DNA from: Quadrisphaera granulorum
Lineage (GTDB): Bacteria > Actinomycetota > Actinomycetes > Actinomycetales > Quadrisphaeraceae
DNA: 64,000 nucleotides
NCBI RefSeq assembly: GCF_003149145.1
Contig: NZ_QGDQ01000025.1
Coordinates: forward strand, 1-64,000
Direction of reading: 5' to 3'
Below are positions 8,712-16,607 of the stretch, piece by piece (positions within the stretch are counted from its first letter, which is position 1; each line of letters starts with the position of its first letter). A program made the translations under genes and the position numbers. The notes beneath the pieces were generated by a model. The model was not told the origin of the DNA, did no database searches, and saw only the letters and a list, made by a program, of their open reading frames with translations.

Positions 8712-8897
8712 GCTCCAGTGTCGCACCCGGTGGTCAAGAGTTGGTCAAGAGATGCTGGGTGTTGGCTGGTCGTCGTCGCCCTGAGCAGTCTTGAGGCGAC
8801 CGAGCGTTCCGCAGGGGGCTCGACGGGTGGACAGGCCAGCCCCCGCCGGGGCGACGGGGTCTGCCGCGCACCTACGGGCGGCGCCGACCATGCGCTG

Positions 8898-9785
8898 GTG
8901 ACCACCTCTTCCCGCGCACTGGTCCCTGAGCGGTTCCGCGTGCTCGCCTACGCGCTCGCCGTCGTCCTCGTCGTCCTGGTCATCGGCGCGCCGAGTGCAC
9001 AGGCGGCCCCGGTGACCTGCGGCGCGGACCTCTCCGGGAGCCACGTGGACGAGGGGTGCATCCACCCGATGCCGGGGACACCGGGTGACCACGCCGAGAG
9101 CGGGGGCGGGGGTGGTGAGGGCGGCGGCGCCAGCGGTCCGCGGTATCGGTACCGCTACGTCGTCGCCTGCACCGGCAACGACCTCAACGAGCCCAACGCG
9201 ACTCTGTGCGAGGAGGCCACCACGCAGTGCGCCGCGCCTCGCCTCTTGTACTGGCAGTACCGGTCACAGGACGGCACGACCTGGCAGTACCAGGGGACCC
9301 GGTGCCTCACGCGGCAGGAGGCTCAGGACGGCGAGGCGCTGCCCGGCCTCACCCTCGAGGACTTCCGCCGCCTGCCGATCCCGGCCCAGGAGGTCCTGCT
9401 CGAGCCCGGTAACGGCTACGCGCTGGTCGGGGTCCCGCTCAATGTCGTCGCCGGCACAGCGCCCGCACTGCTGCAGACCCAGCTGCTGGGCGCCGCCGTC
9501 AGCGTCCGCGCCACGCCGGTCGCCTGGCACTGGGACTTCGGCGACGGCACCGCGCTGGGGCCGCTGGCGGACCCCGGCGCCGCCTACCCCGCACTCGGCA
9601 CCACGCACACCTACGAGCGGGGCGGGACGCTCACGGTGACGCTGACGACCACGTACGCGGGGGAGTACTCGGTGGACGGTGGGGCCTTCGCGCCCGTGCC
9701 CGGCACGGCCGACGTCGTCTCTGTGCCCGTCCCGCTCGATGTGCTGACCGGAGGTGGCGCGCTCGTGCAGGACCCCACCGGGTGA
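8898..9785 (+). CDS. Secreted PKD-domain protein
   Basis: An exported protein of about 295 residues. The GTG at 8898 gives a classic signal peptide: basic N-terminus, hydrophobic core VLAYALAVVLVVLVIGA and cleavage after SAQA. The frame is open further upstream but that part is not signal-like. A Gly-rich linker (about residues 65-80) leads to a cysteine-containing domain with RYRYRYVVAC. A PKD fold follows, with the diagnostic WHWDFGDGT and later THTYERGGTLTVTLTTTYAGEYSVDGG. Very similar architectures occur as surface or Flp/Tad-associated proteins in actinobacteria. The function is probably protein or carbohydrate binding at the cell surface. Confidence 0.72.
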   Translation: MTTSSRALVPERFRVLAYALAVVLVVLVIGAPSAQAAPVTCGADLSGSHVDEGCIHPMPGTPGDHAESGGGGGEGGGASGPRYRYRYVVACTGNDLNEPNATLCEEATTQCAAPRLLYWQYRSQDGTTWQYQGTRCLTRQEAQDGEALPGLTLEDFRRLPIPAQEVLLEPGNGYALVGVPLNVVAGTAPALLQTQLLGAAVSVRATPVAWHWDFGDGTALGPLADPGAAYPALGTTHTYERGGTLTVTLTTTYAGEYSVDGGAFAPVPGTADVVSVPVPLDVLTGGGALVQDPTG

Positions 9786-9815
9786 TGACGACGACGACCG
9801 CGACCGCCATTACCC

Positions 9816-9828
9816 CATGTGCCACATG
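9816..9828. promoter_or_regulatory. Inverted repeat CATGTG-C-CACATG
   Basis: A 6-base inverted repeat around one base, in the gap between the PKD protein gene and the coiled-coil gene. It could be an operator for the coiled-coil gene; no promoter elements are obvious around it. Confidence 0.25.
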
Positions 9829-9917
9829 AGCCCCAGGCGTCACGCATCGGGAAGGCGCGGTGGTGCGACGCGCCGGAAGTCCCACGCTCAGCGCGTTCGA
9901 GGTGTCACGATCCGTGC

Positions 9918-12020
9918 ATGGAGACGCCCCGCCCCGGTCACCAGGGCGACCGGTCCTCCTGGTCGCGCCACGACGCCTCGGCTGCCGCACCGGCCGTGAT
10001 CGACCTGCGTGAGAGCACCGAGGGTCCCGCGCCCACCCAGCACCTGTGGCGGGAGAGGCCCGCCCGCCACATCGACCCGTCGCGCACCGCAGGGCGCCCG
10101 CCGGTTTCCGAGGCTCGCGACGGCTCGACGCCGCCGGAACGACCCGACCGTGACCGGTACGAGCAGGCTCTGGGCCTGCTCGCGCTGGCGCAGCGCCACG
10201 CCGAGGAAGTGCGCGCCCAGGCCGACAGCGACGCCCGCGCCCTCCTCGACGACGTCGCCGCCCGCGTCGCCTCCGAGCGCGCCGAGGCCGCCCGCCGCGC
10301 CGCCCACCTCGTCGCCAGTGCGCAGGAGCAGGCGGAGATCCTCGTCTCCCGTGCCACCCAGGAGGCCGAGCACTTCCAGGCCCGCAGCGACCGCAGCCGC
10401 CGGGCGCTGGCCGCCACCGAAGCCGAGCACGCGGCCCTCGACGAGCAGGTCGCGGAGCTCCGCCTCGAGGCGCAGGGCTTCGACGAGCGGCGTCAGCGCG
10501 CTGCCCGCGAGACCTCCGCCCTGGAGGACCGCATCAGCGTGCTGCGCGCGCTCGCGGAACGGATCGTCGACGACGCCACGGCGCGAGCGTCCGCGCTCAC
10601 GCACGAGGCTGCCACGCTCATGCGCGAGGCCGAGGTCCTGCACGGTGACGCCGCCGAGGCGGTGGCCCACGAGCTGCGCGCCGCGATCGCGGAGATCGAC
10701 GCCGAGCGCGCCGCGGTGACCGCCGACACCGAGCGTCGCGTGGCCGAGGCCGAGGCGTTGCGCGCAGCTGCACTGGGTGACCGCGAGCAGGTGCTGGCCA
10801 GTGCCCGTGCCGGCGCCGCTGCGCTGCTCTCCGCCGCGCGTGACGAAGCCGCGGCCCTCGCCGAGCAGACGGCCCGCGAGGCGGCCGCCGTCCTCGAGAC
10901 CGCGCGTGCCGCCGCCGTCGCCGCTCACCGGGACGCCCGGCAGCTGGTCGTCGGTGCCCACGAGCTCGCCACCACCACCCGCGACCGCATTGAGGTGCTC
11001 GAGCAGGCCGCGCGCGAACGGGCCGCCGAGCTGCTCTCCGAGACCGGCCGCGATCTTGACAGGATGCGGCGGACCGCGGCCGACGAGGCTGACGCGCTGC
11101 ACGCTGACGCCCTCCTGCTCGCCGACGAGGTGCTGGCCGAGGCCCGCGCCCGCGCAGAGGGGTTCGTCTTCGCTGCCTGTGCGGCGGCCGAGGCGATGAC
11201 CCGGGACGCCGACCAGTCCCGCGACGAGGCCGCCGCGGAGCTCGATGAGCTGCTCTCGTCGGCGCGTGCCCAGGCCGCGCGCACCACCGACTCCGCCGCC
11301 GCTGACGCCGACGACGTCCGTGCCGCTGCACAGGTCGACGCCGAGGAGATGCTCTCCCTGGCGCGCGAGCGAGCAGCAGCGCTGCTCCACGACGCCGAAG
11401 AGGCTCGCGTGGCCCTCGAGGCCGAGGCCAGGGAGGCGCTCGAGCGGGCCACCGCCGAGGCACTCGCCGCGGCGCACCAGCGTCAGGCAGCCGAGCAGAC
11501 GGCCGCGAGGGTCCTGGCCGAGGCTCGCCGTGAGGCGTCAGCGGCGCGCGCCGCCGCCCGGGAAGCTCTCGAGTTGGCGCAGGTGGAAGCCGCCCGCCTC
11601 AGCGAGCTGGCGACGGCTGACGCGGAAGCGACGGCCGCCAGCGCTTCGGCGGTGGCAGCGGCTGCCGAGGCCGAAGCTCGCTCCCTGGTCGACCAGATCG
11701 CCGACGAGGTGGCCCGGGCCCGCGACCAGGTCGAGGAGGCCCGTCGGTGCGCGGCGCTCGAGGCCGAGCAGTTGCTCGCCGAGGCCCGCGCCGCCGCCCA
11801 GCAGGTGCTCCACCAGGCGGCTGGAGAGTCCGACAGGCTGCGTGACGAGGCCGGCGACGCCCTCGATCAGGCCCGCGCTGACGCTGACGCACTGCGCGCC
11901 CGGCACGCGAGCATCCTGTCCGACCTGGCCGCGCTGGCAGATCTCTCGGACCTGTCGGCCACGCCGACGCCTCCGGTCCGTTCGCTGACCCCCCGGCCCC
12001 GGCGCAGCGCCAACGGCTGA
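9918..12020 (+). CDS. Long Ala/Glu/Arg-rich coiled-coil protein
   Basis: About 700 residues. After an unstructured, Pro-rich N-terminus of about 75 residues, almost the whole protein to residue about 675 is a continuous helical coiled coil. It is built from repeated Ala-Glu-Ala-Arg blocks such as RAAHLVASAQEQAEILVSRA and ARAEGFVFAACAAAEAMTRDA, spaced in a heptad/hendecad rhythm. There is no catalytic domain, signal peptide or membrane segment. The composition resembles actinobacterial cytoskeletal scaffolds of the DivIVA/Scy/FilP kind, but no DivIVA N-terminal motif is visible. ATG 9918 is preferred over an in-frame ATG at 9819, which would add a Cys/Arg-rich tail. A long open frame on the opposite strand is a composition artefact. 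Confidence 0.7.
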   Translation: METPRPGHQGDRSSWSRHDASAAAPAVIDLRESTEGPAPTQHLWRERPARHIDPSRTAGRPPVSEARDGSTPPERPDRDRYEQALGLLALAQRHAEEVRAQADSDARALLDDVAARVASERAEAARRAAHLVASAQEQAEILVSRATQEAEHFQARSDRSRRALAATEAEHAALDEQVAELRLEAQGFDERRQRAARETSALEDRISVLRALAERIVDDATARASALTHEAATLMREAEVLHGDAAEAVAHELRAAIAEIDAERAAVTADTERRVAEAEALRAAALGDREQVLASARAGAAALLSAARDEAAALAEQTAREAAAVLETARAAAVAAHRDARQLVVGAHELATTTRDRIEVLEQAARERAAELLSETGRDLDRMRRTAADEADALHADALLLADEVLAEARARAEGFVFAACAAAEAMTRDADQSRDEAAAELDELLSSARAQAARTTDSAAADADDVRAAAQVDAEEMLSLARERAAALLHDAEEARVALEAEAREALERATAEALAAAHQRQAAEQTAARVLAEARREASAARAAAREALELAQVEAARLSELATADAEATAASASAVAAAAEAEARSLVDQIADEVARARDQVEEARRCAALEAEQLLAEARAAAQQVLHQAAGESDRLRDEAGDALDQARADADALRARHASILSDLAALADLSDLSATPTPPVRSLTPRPRRSANG

Positions 12021-12051
12021 TCACCAGGTCGGCGCACGATCACCTGCACGA

Positions 12052-13680
12052 TCACCCGGGCGAGCCTCCGGGAGGTCGCTCGAGTGCGCGGGCGAGCTCC
12101 ATCAGGGTGCGGACCCCGAAACCGGTGGCGCCGTCGCACGAGGGGTCACCTCGCCAGGACGGTCCCGCGACGTCGAGGTGCACCCACGGTTGCGTCGGGG
12201 GCACGAACTCCGCGAGGAACAGCGCGGCGGTGATGGCTCGGCCGGTGTCGTCGAGAGGATGGTTGCGCAGCGCCCACCCGATGTCGACACGATCGCGATA
12301 CCGCCGCGCCAGTGGCAGGCGCCACAGCGGCTCGCCGGCGCGCGCCGCCGCGCTGAGGACGGCGGCCGCGTCGTCGTCGTCCCGAGCGAACACCGCCCCG
12401 ATCTCGGGACCCAGGGCCGTCACCGCTTGATAGGTGAGCGTGGCGACGTCGACCAGCAGGCGCGGGCGAGAAGCCGACGCGTCCGTGAGGGCGTCGGCCA
12501 GGAGCACGCGACCCTCGAAGTCGGTGTCGAGCACTTGGACGAGTCGACCGGAGTGGGTGCGGACGACGTCCCCCGGGCGGGTGGCGCCTGGACCCGGCAG
12601 GTTCTCCGCCAGCGGCAGTACAGCCTCCACAGTGAGCGGCGCTCGCCGTGCCGCCAGGGACAGGACGACGGCGAGGGCCGCGGCGGCCCCGGCGCAGTCC
12701 GCGCGCATGTCCTGCATCGCGGCGGGGCTCTTGAGCGACAGCCCGCCGCTGTCGAAGGTGACGCCCTTGCCGACCACGCTGAGATCAGCGGGGGCGACGC
12801 CAGGCGTGGTCGCGTCGTTGCGGGTGTCGGCGCAGCGTCCGTCCCAGCGGATCCTCACCAGCTGCGGAGGCTCCGCGGAGCCTGCGCCGACGGCCAGGAC
12901 GCCGCCGTAGCCGCCGGCGCGCAACGCCTCCGGGTCGAGCACCTCGCACTGCGCCCCGACGGCGTGCGCGCCGGCGGTGGCCCAGCCCGCGATGGACTCC
13001 GGGGTCGCGACGCTCGGGGGAGCGCTGGTGATGAGGCGCGCGAGGTGGACCGCGGCGGACGTCGACAGACCTCGGCGGGCTGCCGGCAGGAGGTCCTCCG
13101 GGACGACGACCAGCGGGGTCGCCGCCATCTCCGTGCCGATCTCCGTGCCGATCTCCGTGCCGATCTGCGCGCCCAGGGCCGCGCTCCTTCCGACGCCGAG
13201 CCCGCAGACGAGCGCTTCGACGGTAGCCTCGGCGTCGTCGGCTGACCGACCGGCGGCATCGCCCAGGTCGACGACGACGTCCCGGTCCAGGCACCGCCCA
13301 GCGGCCTCACCCGCTACCCACCACGGTTCAGCCAGGGGAGCCTCGGAGCCCCCGCGGGGCTGATCACCGAGCCCGACGACCAACCCCTCGGACGTCGCCC
13401 AGACCCGCCCCAGGGCTCCGTCCGGCTCCGGCCAGCTCGCGCCTGTGAGCACTGGGGAACCTCCCCGGGGACCGTGGGGTCGCCACCGGGGCATGAGCCG
13501 CACCGGGGCGTCGCGTGTCAGGGGGGCCGGTGACGGGGCAGCCGCTAACAGGGCAGCCGGTGAGGTGGCGAGCCGCAGCGGGGGGTGCCGGGAGCCGACG
13601 ACGACGGCGAGGGCGGCGTCGATCTCGGCGGCGTGGTTCCGGTCCGCGGCGGCGTCCTCGTGGGGCCTCGGCGACGTCAC
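12052..13680 (-). CDS. M17-family leucyl aminopeptidase
   Basis: A cytosolic two-metal aminopeptidase of about 542 residues that removes N-terminal residues from peptides. The catalytic C-terminal domain is clear: VVGKGVTFDSGGLSLK with the metal-binding Lys and Asp, then DMRADCAGAAA with a further Asp. The signature is LDTDFEGRVLLADAL, where the usual NTDAEGR has become DTDFEGR; the metal-binding Asp and Glu and the Arg are kept. The N-terminal domain is divergent and contains three tandem IGTE repeats. The GTG start at 13680 is chosen because sequence upstream is repeat-derived; the exact start is uncertain. Convergent with the coiled-coil gene. Confidence 0.85.
   Translation of the reverse strand: MTSPRPHEDAAADRNHAAEIDAALAVVVGSRHPPLRLATSPAALLAAAPSPAPLTRDAPVRLMPRWRPHGPRGGSPVLTGASWPEPDGALGRVWATSEGLVVGLGDQPRGGSEAPLAEPWWVAGEAAGRCLDRDVVVDLGDAAGRSADDAEATVEALVCGLGVGRSAALGAQIGTEIGTEIGTEMAATPLVVVPEDLLPAARRGLSTSAAVHLARLITSAPPSVATPESIAGWATAGAHAVGAQCEVLDPEALRAGGYGGVLAVGAGSAEPPQLVRIRWDGRCADTRNDATTPGVAPADLSVVGKGVTFDSGGLSLKSPAAMQDMRADCAGAAAALAVVLSLAARRAPLTVEAVLPLAENLPGPGATRPGDVVRTHSGRLVQVLDTDFEGRVLLADALTDASASRPRLLVDVATLTYQAVTALGPEIGAVFARDDDDAAAVLSAAARAGEPLWRLPLARRYRDRVDIGWALRNHPLDDTGRAITAALFLAEFVPPTQPWVHLDVAGPSWRGDPSCDGATGFGVRTLMELARALERPPGGSPG
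13127..13162. repeat. 12-bp tandem repeat x3 inside the aminopeptidase gene
   Basis: ATCTCCGTGCCG occurs three times head to tail at 13127, 13139 and 13151, followed by a partial fourth copy. On the coding strand it adds the in-frame tetrapeptide IGTE three times in a loop of the N-terminal domain. Copy number changes would keep the frame. Confidence 0.85.
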
Positions 13681-13742
13681 CCGCCGATGCTCGCGGCCGT
13701 GTCGAACGGCCGGGTGTGCTCTCAGCCCTGCTCGAGTGCCGG

Positions 13743-13798
13743 CGGCTGTGCAGTGACGGCTGTGCGGTGGCGGCCGTGCGGTGGCGGTTGTGCAGTGG
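13743..13798. repeat. 14-bp tandem repeat, four copies
   Basis: CGGCTGTGCAGTGA-like units start at 13743, 13757, 13771 and 13785 with one to three differences between copies. They lie 63-118 bases upstream of the aminopeptidase start and could affect its promoter. Confidence 0.8.
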
Positions 13799-13900
13799 CG
13801 TCTAGACGGTTGACTCCCCGGGGCCACTCGGTTCGCTCGGCGTTACCGGGTGGCCAGATGCCCACTGGGTGCGCTCATACCCGGCTAGAGCCCTCACCAC

Positions 13901-13967
13901 CGGGCGGCAGCCCACCCACCGGGCGGCAGCCAACCCACCGGGCGGTAGCCCACCCACCGGGCTGCCC
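13901..13967. repeat. 19-bp tandem repeat, three and a half copies
   Basis: Units beginning CGGGCGGCAG start at 13901, 13920 and 13939, with a partial copy at 13958 and a degenerate copy possibly at 13882. The spacing is exactly 19 bases. There are no flanking cas genes and no unique spacers, so this is a minisatellite, not a CRISPR array. Confidence 0.8.
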
Positions 13968-14205
13968 GCGGGCTCAGCTACCCCTGGAACGGCTCGTCGA
14001 TCGATGCGATCACCCGCGAGGGCGTGCAGGGCGTGGGGAGACTCCTGGTCGTGCGCCCTGCAGTGCACCCCTGGCGACGATCAGGCCTGACCGCGCCAGC
14101 TCCGCTGGGCGCGAGGGTGGCGCACTGGGGGTACCTCCCGCTAATGGGGACCATGATCACGGTGATGAAGGGGCCGCCCTTGATGTGAGGCTGGGAATCG
14201 ATCGG

Positions 14206-14955
14206 CTAGATGGGGGGAGCCCACCAGTCCAGGACGGCGCTGACGTGGTGGCTCATGTATGCCTCGGCGGCTGCCGCGTCACCGGCGAGCACGAGGTCGA
14301 GCAGCTCGTAGTGCTCGACGGCGGACTGCTCCAGCTTCGGGGTGCCGATCGCCGTCGCCAGCCCGATGAGGCGGGTCTGGGACCGCAGCTGGCCCACCAC
14401 CTGCACGAGGTGCCGGTTGCCGAGCAGCGCCAGCAACTCGGAGTGGAACAGGGTGTCGGCGCGCAGGTAGGCGACCAGGTCACCGCTGCGTGCGCCGGCC
14501 ACGATCGCGTCGGCGAGCGAGCGGAGGCGGGGTGCGTGCTCGGCCACCAGCTCGTGCCGCTCGGCGGCCAGCTGGCCCACGGCCGGGGGCTCCAGGAGTC
14601 GGCGCACGGCGATCAGTGACGCGACGTCGTCGCGGTGGACCTCCGTGACGCGGAACCCCTTGTTCCGGACGGTGGTGACGAATCCGCGGGCCTCCAGGTT
14701 GAGCATCGCCTCGCGCACCGGGGTGGCCGAGACGCCGTAGCGAGTGGCGAGCACCGGTGCGGAGACGAGTTCGCCGGGAGCGAGCTCACCGGTGACGATC
14801 GCGGCGGCGATCGCGTCCTCGACCTGCTCGCGCAGGCTCGTCGCCCGCGCCACCGCTGCCGGTGCCGGTGCCGGAACATCGACCAGTGCTGGAACCTCTG
14901 CCACCGCTGACCACTCTCCGCTCGGTCGTTCCCGCAGCGCCTTCCCCTCTGGCAT
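14206..14955 (-). CDS. GntR/FCD-family regulator of the hydroxyproline operon
   Basis: A 249-residue regulator. The N-terminal winged helix begins SLREQVEDAIAAAIVTGELAPGELVSAPVLATRYGVSATPVREAMLNLEARGFV (about residues 38-91, quoted in part as family landmarks GELAPG and TPVREAM). The C-terminal all-helical FCD ligand domain contains the metal-ligand pattern with FHSELL and HYELLDLV. The ATG at 14955 lies only 21 bases from the start of the divergent oxidoreductase gene, so it almost certainly controls that operon and itself. The likely effector is hydroxyproline or a pathway intermediate, as for other FCD regulators of this pathway. There is no ribosome site before the ATG, so the mRNA may be leaderless. 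Confidence 0.85.
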   Translation of the reverse strand: MPEGKALRERPSGEWSAVAEVPALVDVPAPAPAAVARATSLREQVEDAIAAAIVTGELAPGELVSAPVLATRYGVSATPVREAMLNLEARGFVTTVRNKGFRVTEVHRDDVASLIAVRRLLEPPAVGQLAAERHELVAEHAPRLRSLADAIVAGARSGDLVAYLRADTLFHSELLALLGNRHLVQVVGQLRSQTRLIGLATAIGTPKLEQSAVEHYELLDLVLAGDAAAAEAYMSHHVSAVLDWWAPPI

Positions 14956-14981
14956 GTGACATGGTACTGATAGGGCATGCC
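14951..14981. promoter_or_regulatory. Compact divergent operator between GntR and hydroxyproline operon
   Basis: Only 21 bases separate the two ATG codons. GGCATG (14951-14956) and CATGCC (14976-14981) form an inverted repeat that spans both start codons, and ATGGTAC lies at the centre. There is no room for two standard promoters with leaders, so at least one transcript is probably leaderless or starts inside the opposite gene. A GntR dimer bound here would block both directions. Confidence 0.45.
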
Positions 14982-16254
14982 CTCGACGCAACCCCCGAGC
15001 CCCTCGTGGCGCAGCGGGATCACTGACGTCGGCGCGGGCGGTGGTGCAGCCGTCGTCGTCGACGTCGTCGTCGTCGGGGCCGGCATCGTCGGTGCCGCCG
15101 TCGCGAGGGCGCTCGCGGTGGGCGGGGCGCGCGTCGTCGTCGTCGAGCGAGGCCAAGCCGCGGGCGGTACCTCCGGCAGCGGCGAGGGCAACCTCCTCGT
15201 CTCCGACAAGGGGCCGGGCGCCGAGCTGGCGATGGCCCAGCGCGCCCACGAGCTGTGGCCCGCGTTGGCCCGCGAGCTCACCGAAGAACTGCGCGCGGGG
15301 CTGCCGGGCGGCTTCCCCGATCTGGAGCTAGAGCCCAAGGGCGGTCTCGTGGTGGCCACCACCGCCGCCGGCGCCAACGCGCTGCGTACCTTCGCCGCGA
15401 CGCAACGGCCCGCCGGGGTGCGCGCCGTCGAGCTCGACGCCGACGGCACCCGGGCGCTCGAACCGGCACTCACGCCCGAGGTCGCCTGCGCCGTCCACTA
15501 CCCCGACGACGCGCAGGTCCAGCCCGTGGCCGCCACCGAGGCGCTGCTCGCCTCGGCGCGACAGCACGGCGCCTCGGTGCTCACCGGCGCCGAGGTCACC
15601 GCACCCCTGCTGGCCGGCGGACGGCTCGCCGGGGTGCGCACCACCCGCGGTGACGTCGCCGCGGGAGCCGTGGTGGTGGCCGCCGGACCGTGGTCCGGTG
15701 AGGTCTCCGCCCGCCTCGGCGCGGCCCTGGCGGTGCTTCCGCGGCGCGGCGTCATCCTCGTCACCACTCGTCAACCGCACCTCGTGCACCGCAAGGTCTA
15801 CGACGCCGACTACGTCGGCGCGGTGAGCTCCGGCGACGCCGACCTGCAGACCTCCACGGTGGTGGAGTCGACCGCCGCGGGCACCATCCTCATCGGCTCC
15901 TCGCGCGAGCGCGTCGGGTTTGACGCCTCGCTGCGCGTCGACGTGCTGCGCCGGCTCGCGCTCGGCGCCCTCACCCTCTTCCCCGCGCTCGCGGGCGTGC
16001 CCGTGATGCGCAGCTACGGCGGGTTCCGTCCGTACGTGCCCGACCACCTGCCCGTCGTCGGCGAGGACCCCCGCCTGCCGGGGCTGTGGCACGCCACCGG
16101 GCACGAGGGCGCCGGCATCGGACTCGCGCCCGCCACCGGCGAGCTGCTGGCCGACCTGCTCCTGGGGCGCACGCCGTCGCTGGACGCCGCAGCGTTCTCC
16201 CCGGCGCGCGCGGGGCTGCTCGACGGCCAGGCTGCTTCGGCGGGTGCCGCGTGA
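14977..16254 (+). CDS. FAD-dependent oxidoreductase, D-hydroxyproline dehydrogenase catalytic-subunit-like
   Basis: A 425-residue DAO-family flavoprotein. The FAD-binding motif DVVVVGAGIVGAAVARAL lies at about residues 29-46, followed by GGTSGSGEGNLLVSDKGPG. The C-terminal flavin-contact block GHEGAGIGLAPATGEL is near residue 380. It is the first gene of a plus-strand run in which each start overlaps the previous stop (GTGA at 16251-16254). The next two genes encode the 2Fe-2S and FAD/NAD partners, so together they resemble the heteromeric D-hydroxyproline dehydrogenase that oxidises cis-4-hydroxy-D-proline to pyrroline-4-hydroxy-2-carboxylate. ATG 14977 is the only in-frame start before the Rossmann fold. 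Confidence 0.82.
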   Translation: MPSTQPPSPSWRSGITDVGAGGGAAVVVDVVVVGAGIVGAAVARALAVGGARVVVVERGQAAGGTSGSGEGNLLVSDKGPGAELAMAQRAHELWPALARELTEELRAGLPGGFPDLELEPKGGLVVATTAAGANALRTFAATQRPAGVRAVELDADGTRALEPALTPEVACAVHYPDDAQVQPVAATEALLASARQHGASVLTGAEVTAPLLAGGRLAGVRTTRGDVAAGAVVVAAGPWSGEVSARLGAALAVLPRRGVILVTTRQPHLVHRKVYDADYVGAVSSGDADLQTSTVVESTAAGTILIGSSRERVGFDASLRVDVLRRLALGALTLFPALAGVPVMRSYGGFRPYVPDHLPVVGEDPRLPGLWHATGHEGAGIGLAPATGELLADLLLGRTPSLDAAAFSPARAGLLDGQAASAGAA

Positions 16255-16607
16255 GCGCCCGCGCCGCCGACCCGTCGCGCGACCCCTCCCGTCCCGGACC
16301 GACCACACCGGTGACCATCACCGTCGACGGCGAGCCGGTCACGGGCGTGCTCGGGCAGAGCCTCGCCGGGGTGGTCATGGCGTCGGGCAGGACGGCGTGG
16401 CGCACCACCGCCGCCGGTCGCGCGCCGCGCGGACTGTTCTGCGGCATCGGCGTCTGCTTCGACTGCCTCGTCACCGTCGACGGCGTCCGCGACGTGCGCG
16501 CCTGCCAGCGGCGCGCCGTCGAGGGAGCCGTCGTCACCACCCAGGCGGAGGCGCTGCCCACGCGGGTGACTTCTGACGTACGGGCAGGGGAGGTCGACGA
16601 TGCCTGA
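16251..16607 (+). CDS. Small 2Fe-2S protein, dehydrogenase gamma-type subunit
   Basis: A 118-residue ferredoxin-fold protein of the Fer2_4 type found in sarcosine oxidase-like and hydroxyproline dehydrogenase complexes. Four cysteines at residues 64, 69, 72 and 85 (C-x4-C-x2-C-x12-C, in LFCGIGVCFDC and RAC) form the 2Fe-2S site. The GTG start overlaps the stop of the preceding oxidoreductase, and the stop overlaps the next ATG. It should relay electrons between the flavin subunits. Confidence 0.88.
   Translation: MSARAADPSRDPSRPGPTTPVTITVDGEPVTGVLGQSLAGVVMASGRTAWRTTAAGRAPRGLFCGIGVCFDCLVTVDGVRDVRACQRRAVEGAVVTTQAEALPTRVTSDVRAGEVDDA

Larger units (their letters stand above)
13681..14205. other. 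Repeat-rich intergenic region
   Basis: A 525-base gap with no convincing gene. It contains a 14-bp tandem array, a 19-bp tandem array and one copy of the dispersed motif CCATGATCACGGT (14151-14163). The motif recurs twice in inverted orientation at 61138 and 61335. The promoter of the aminopeptidase must lie at the left side. Confidence 0.55.

Noticed and set aside
9888-11477. A 529-codon open frame antisense to the coiled-coil gene
   Set aside because: Gly/Leu/Val-rich composition mirrors the repeated Ala/Glu/Arg codons of the real gene; no ribosome site or homology.
13901-13967. Tandem repeats as a CRISPR array
   Set aside because: Units are 19 bases with no unique spacers and there are no cas genes.
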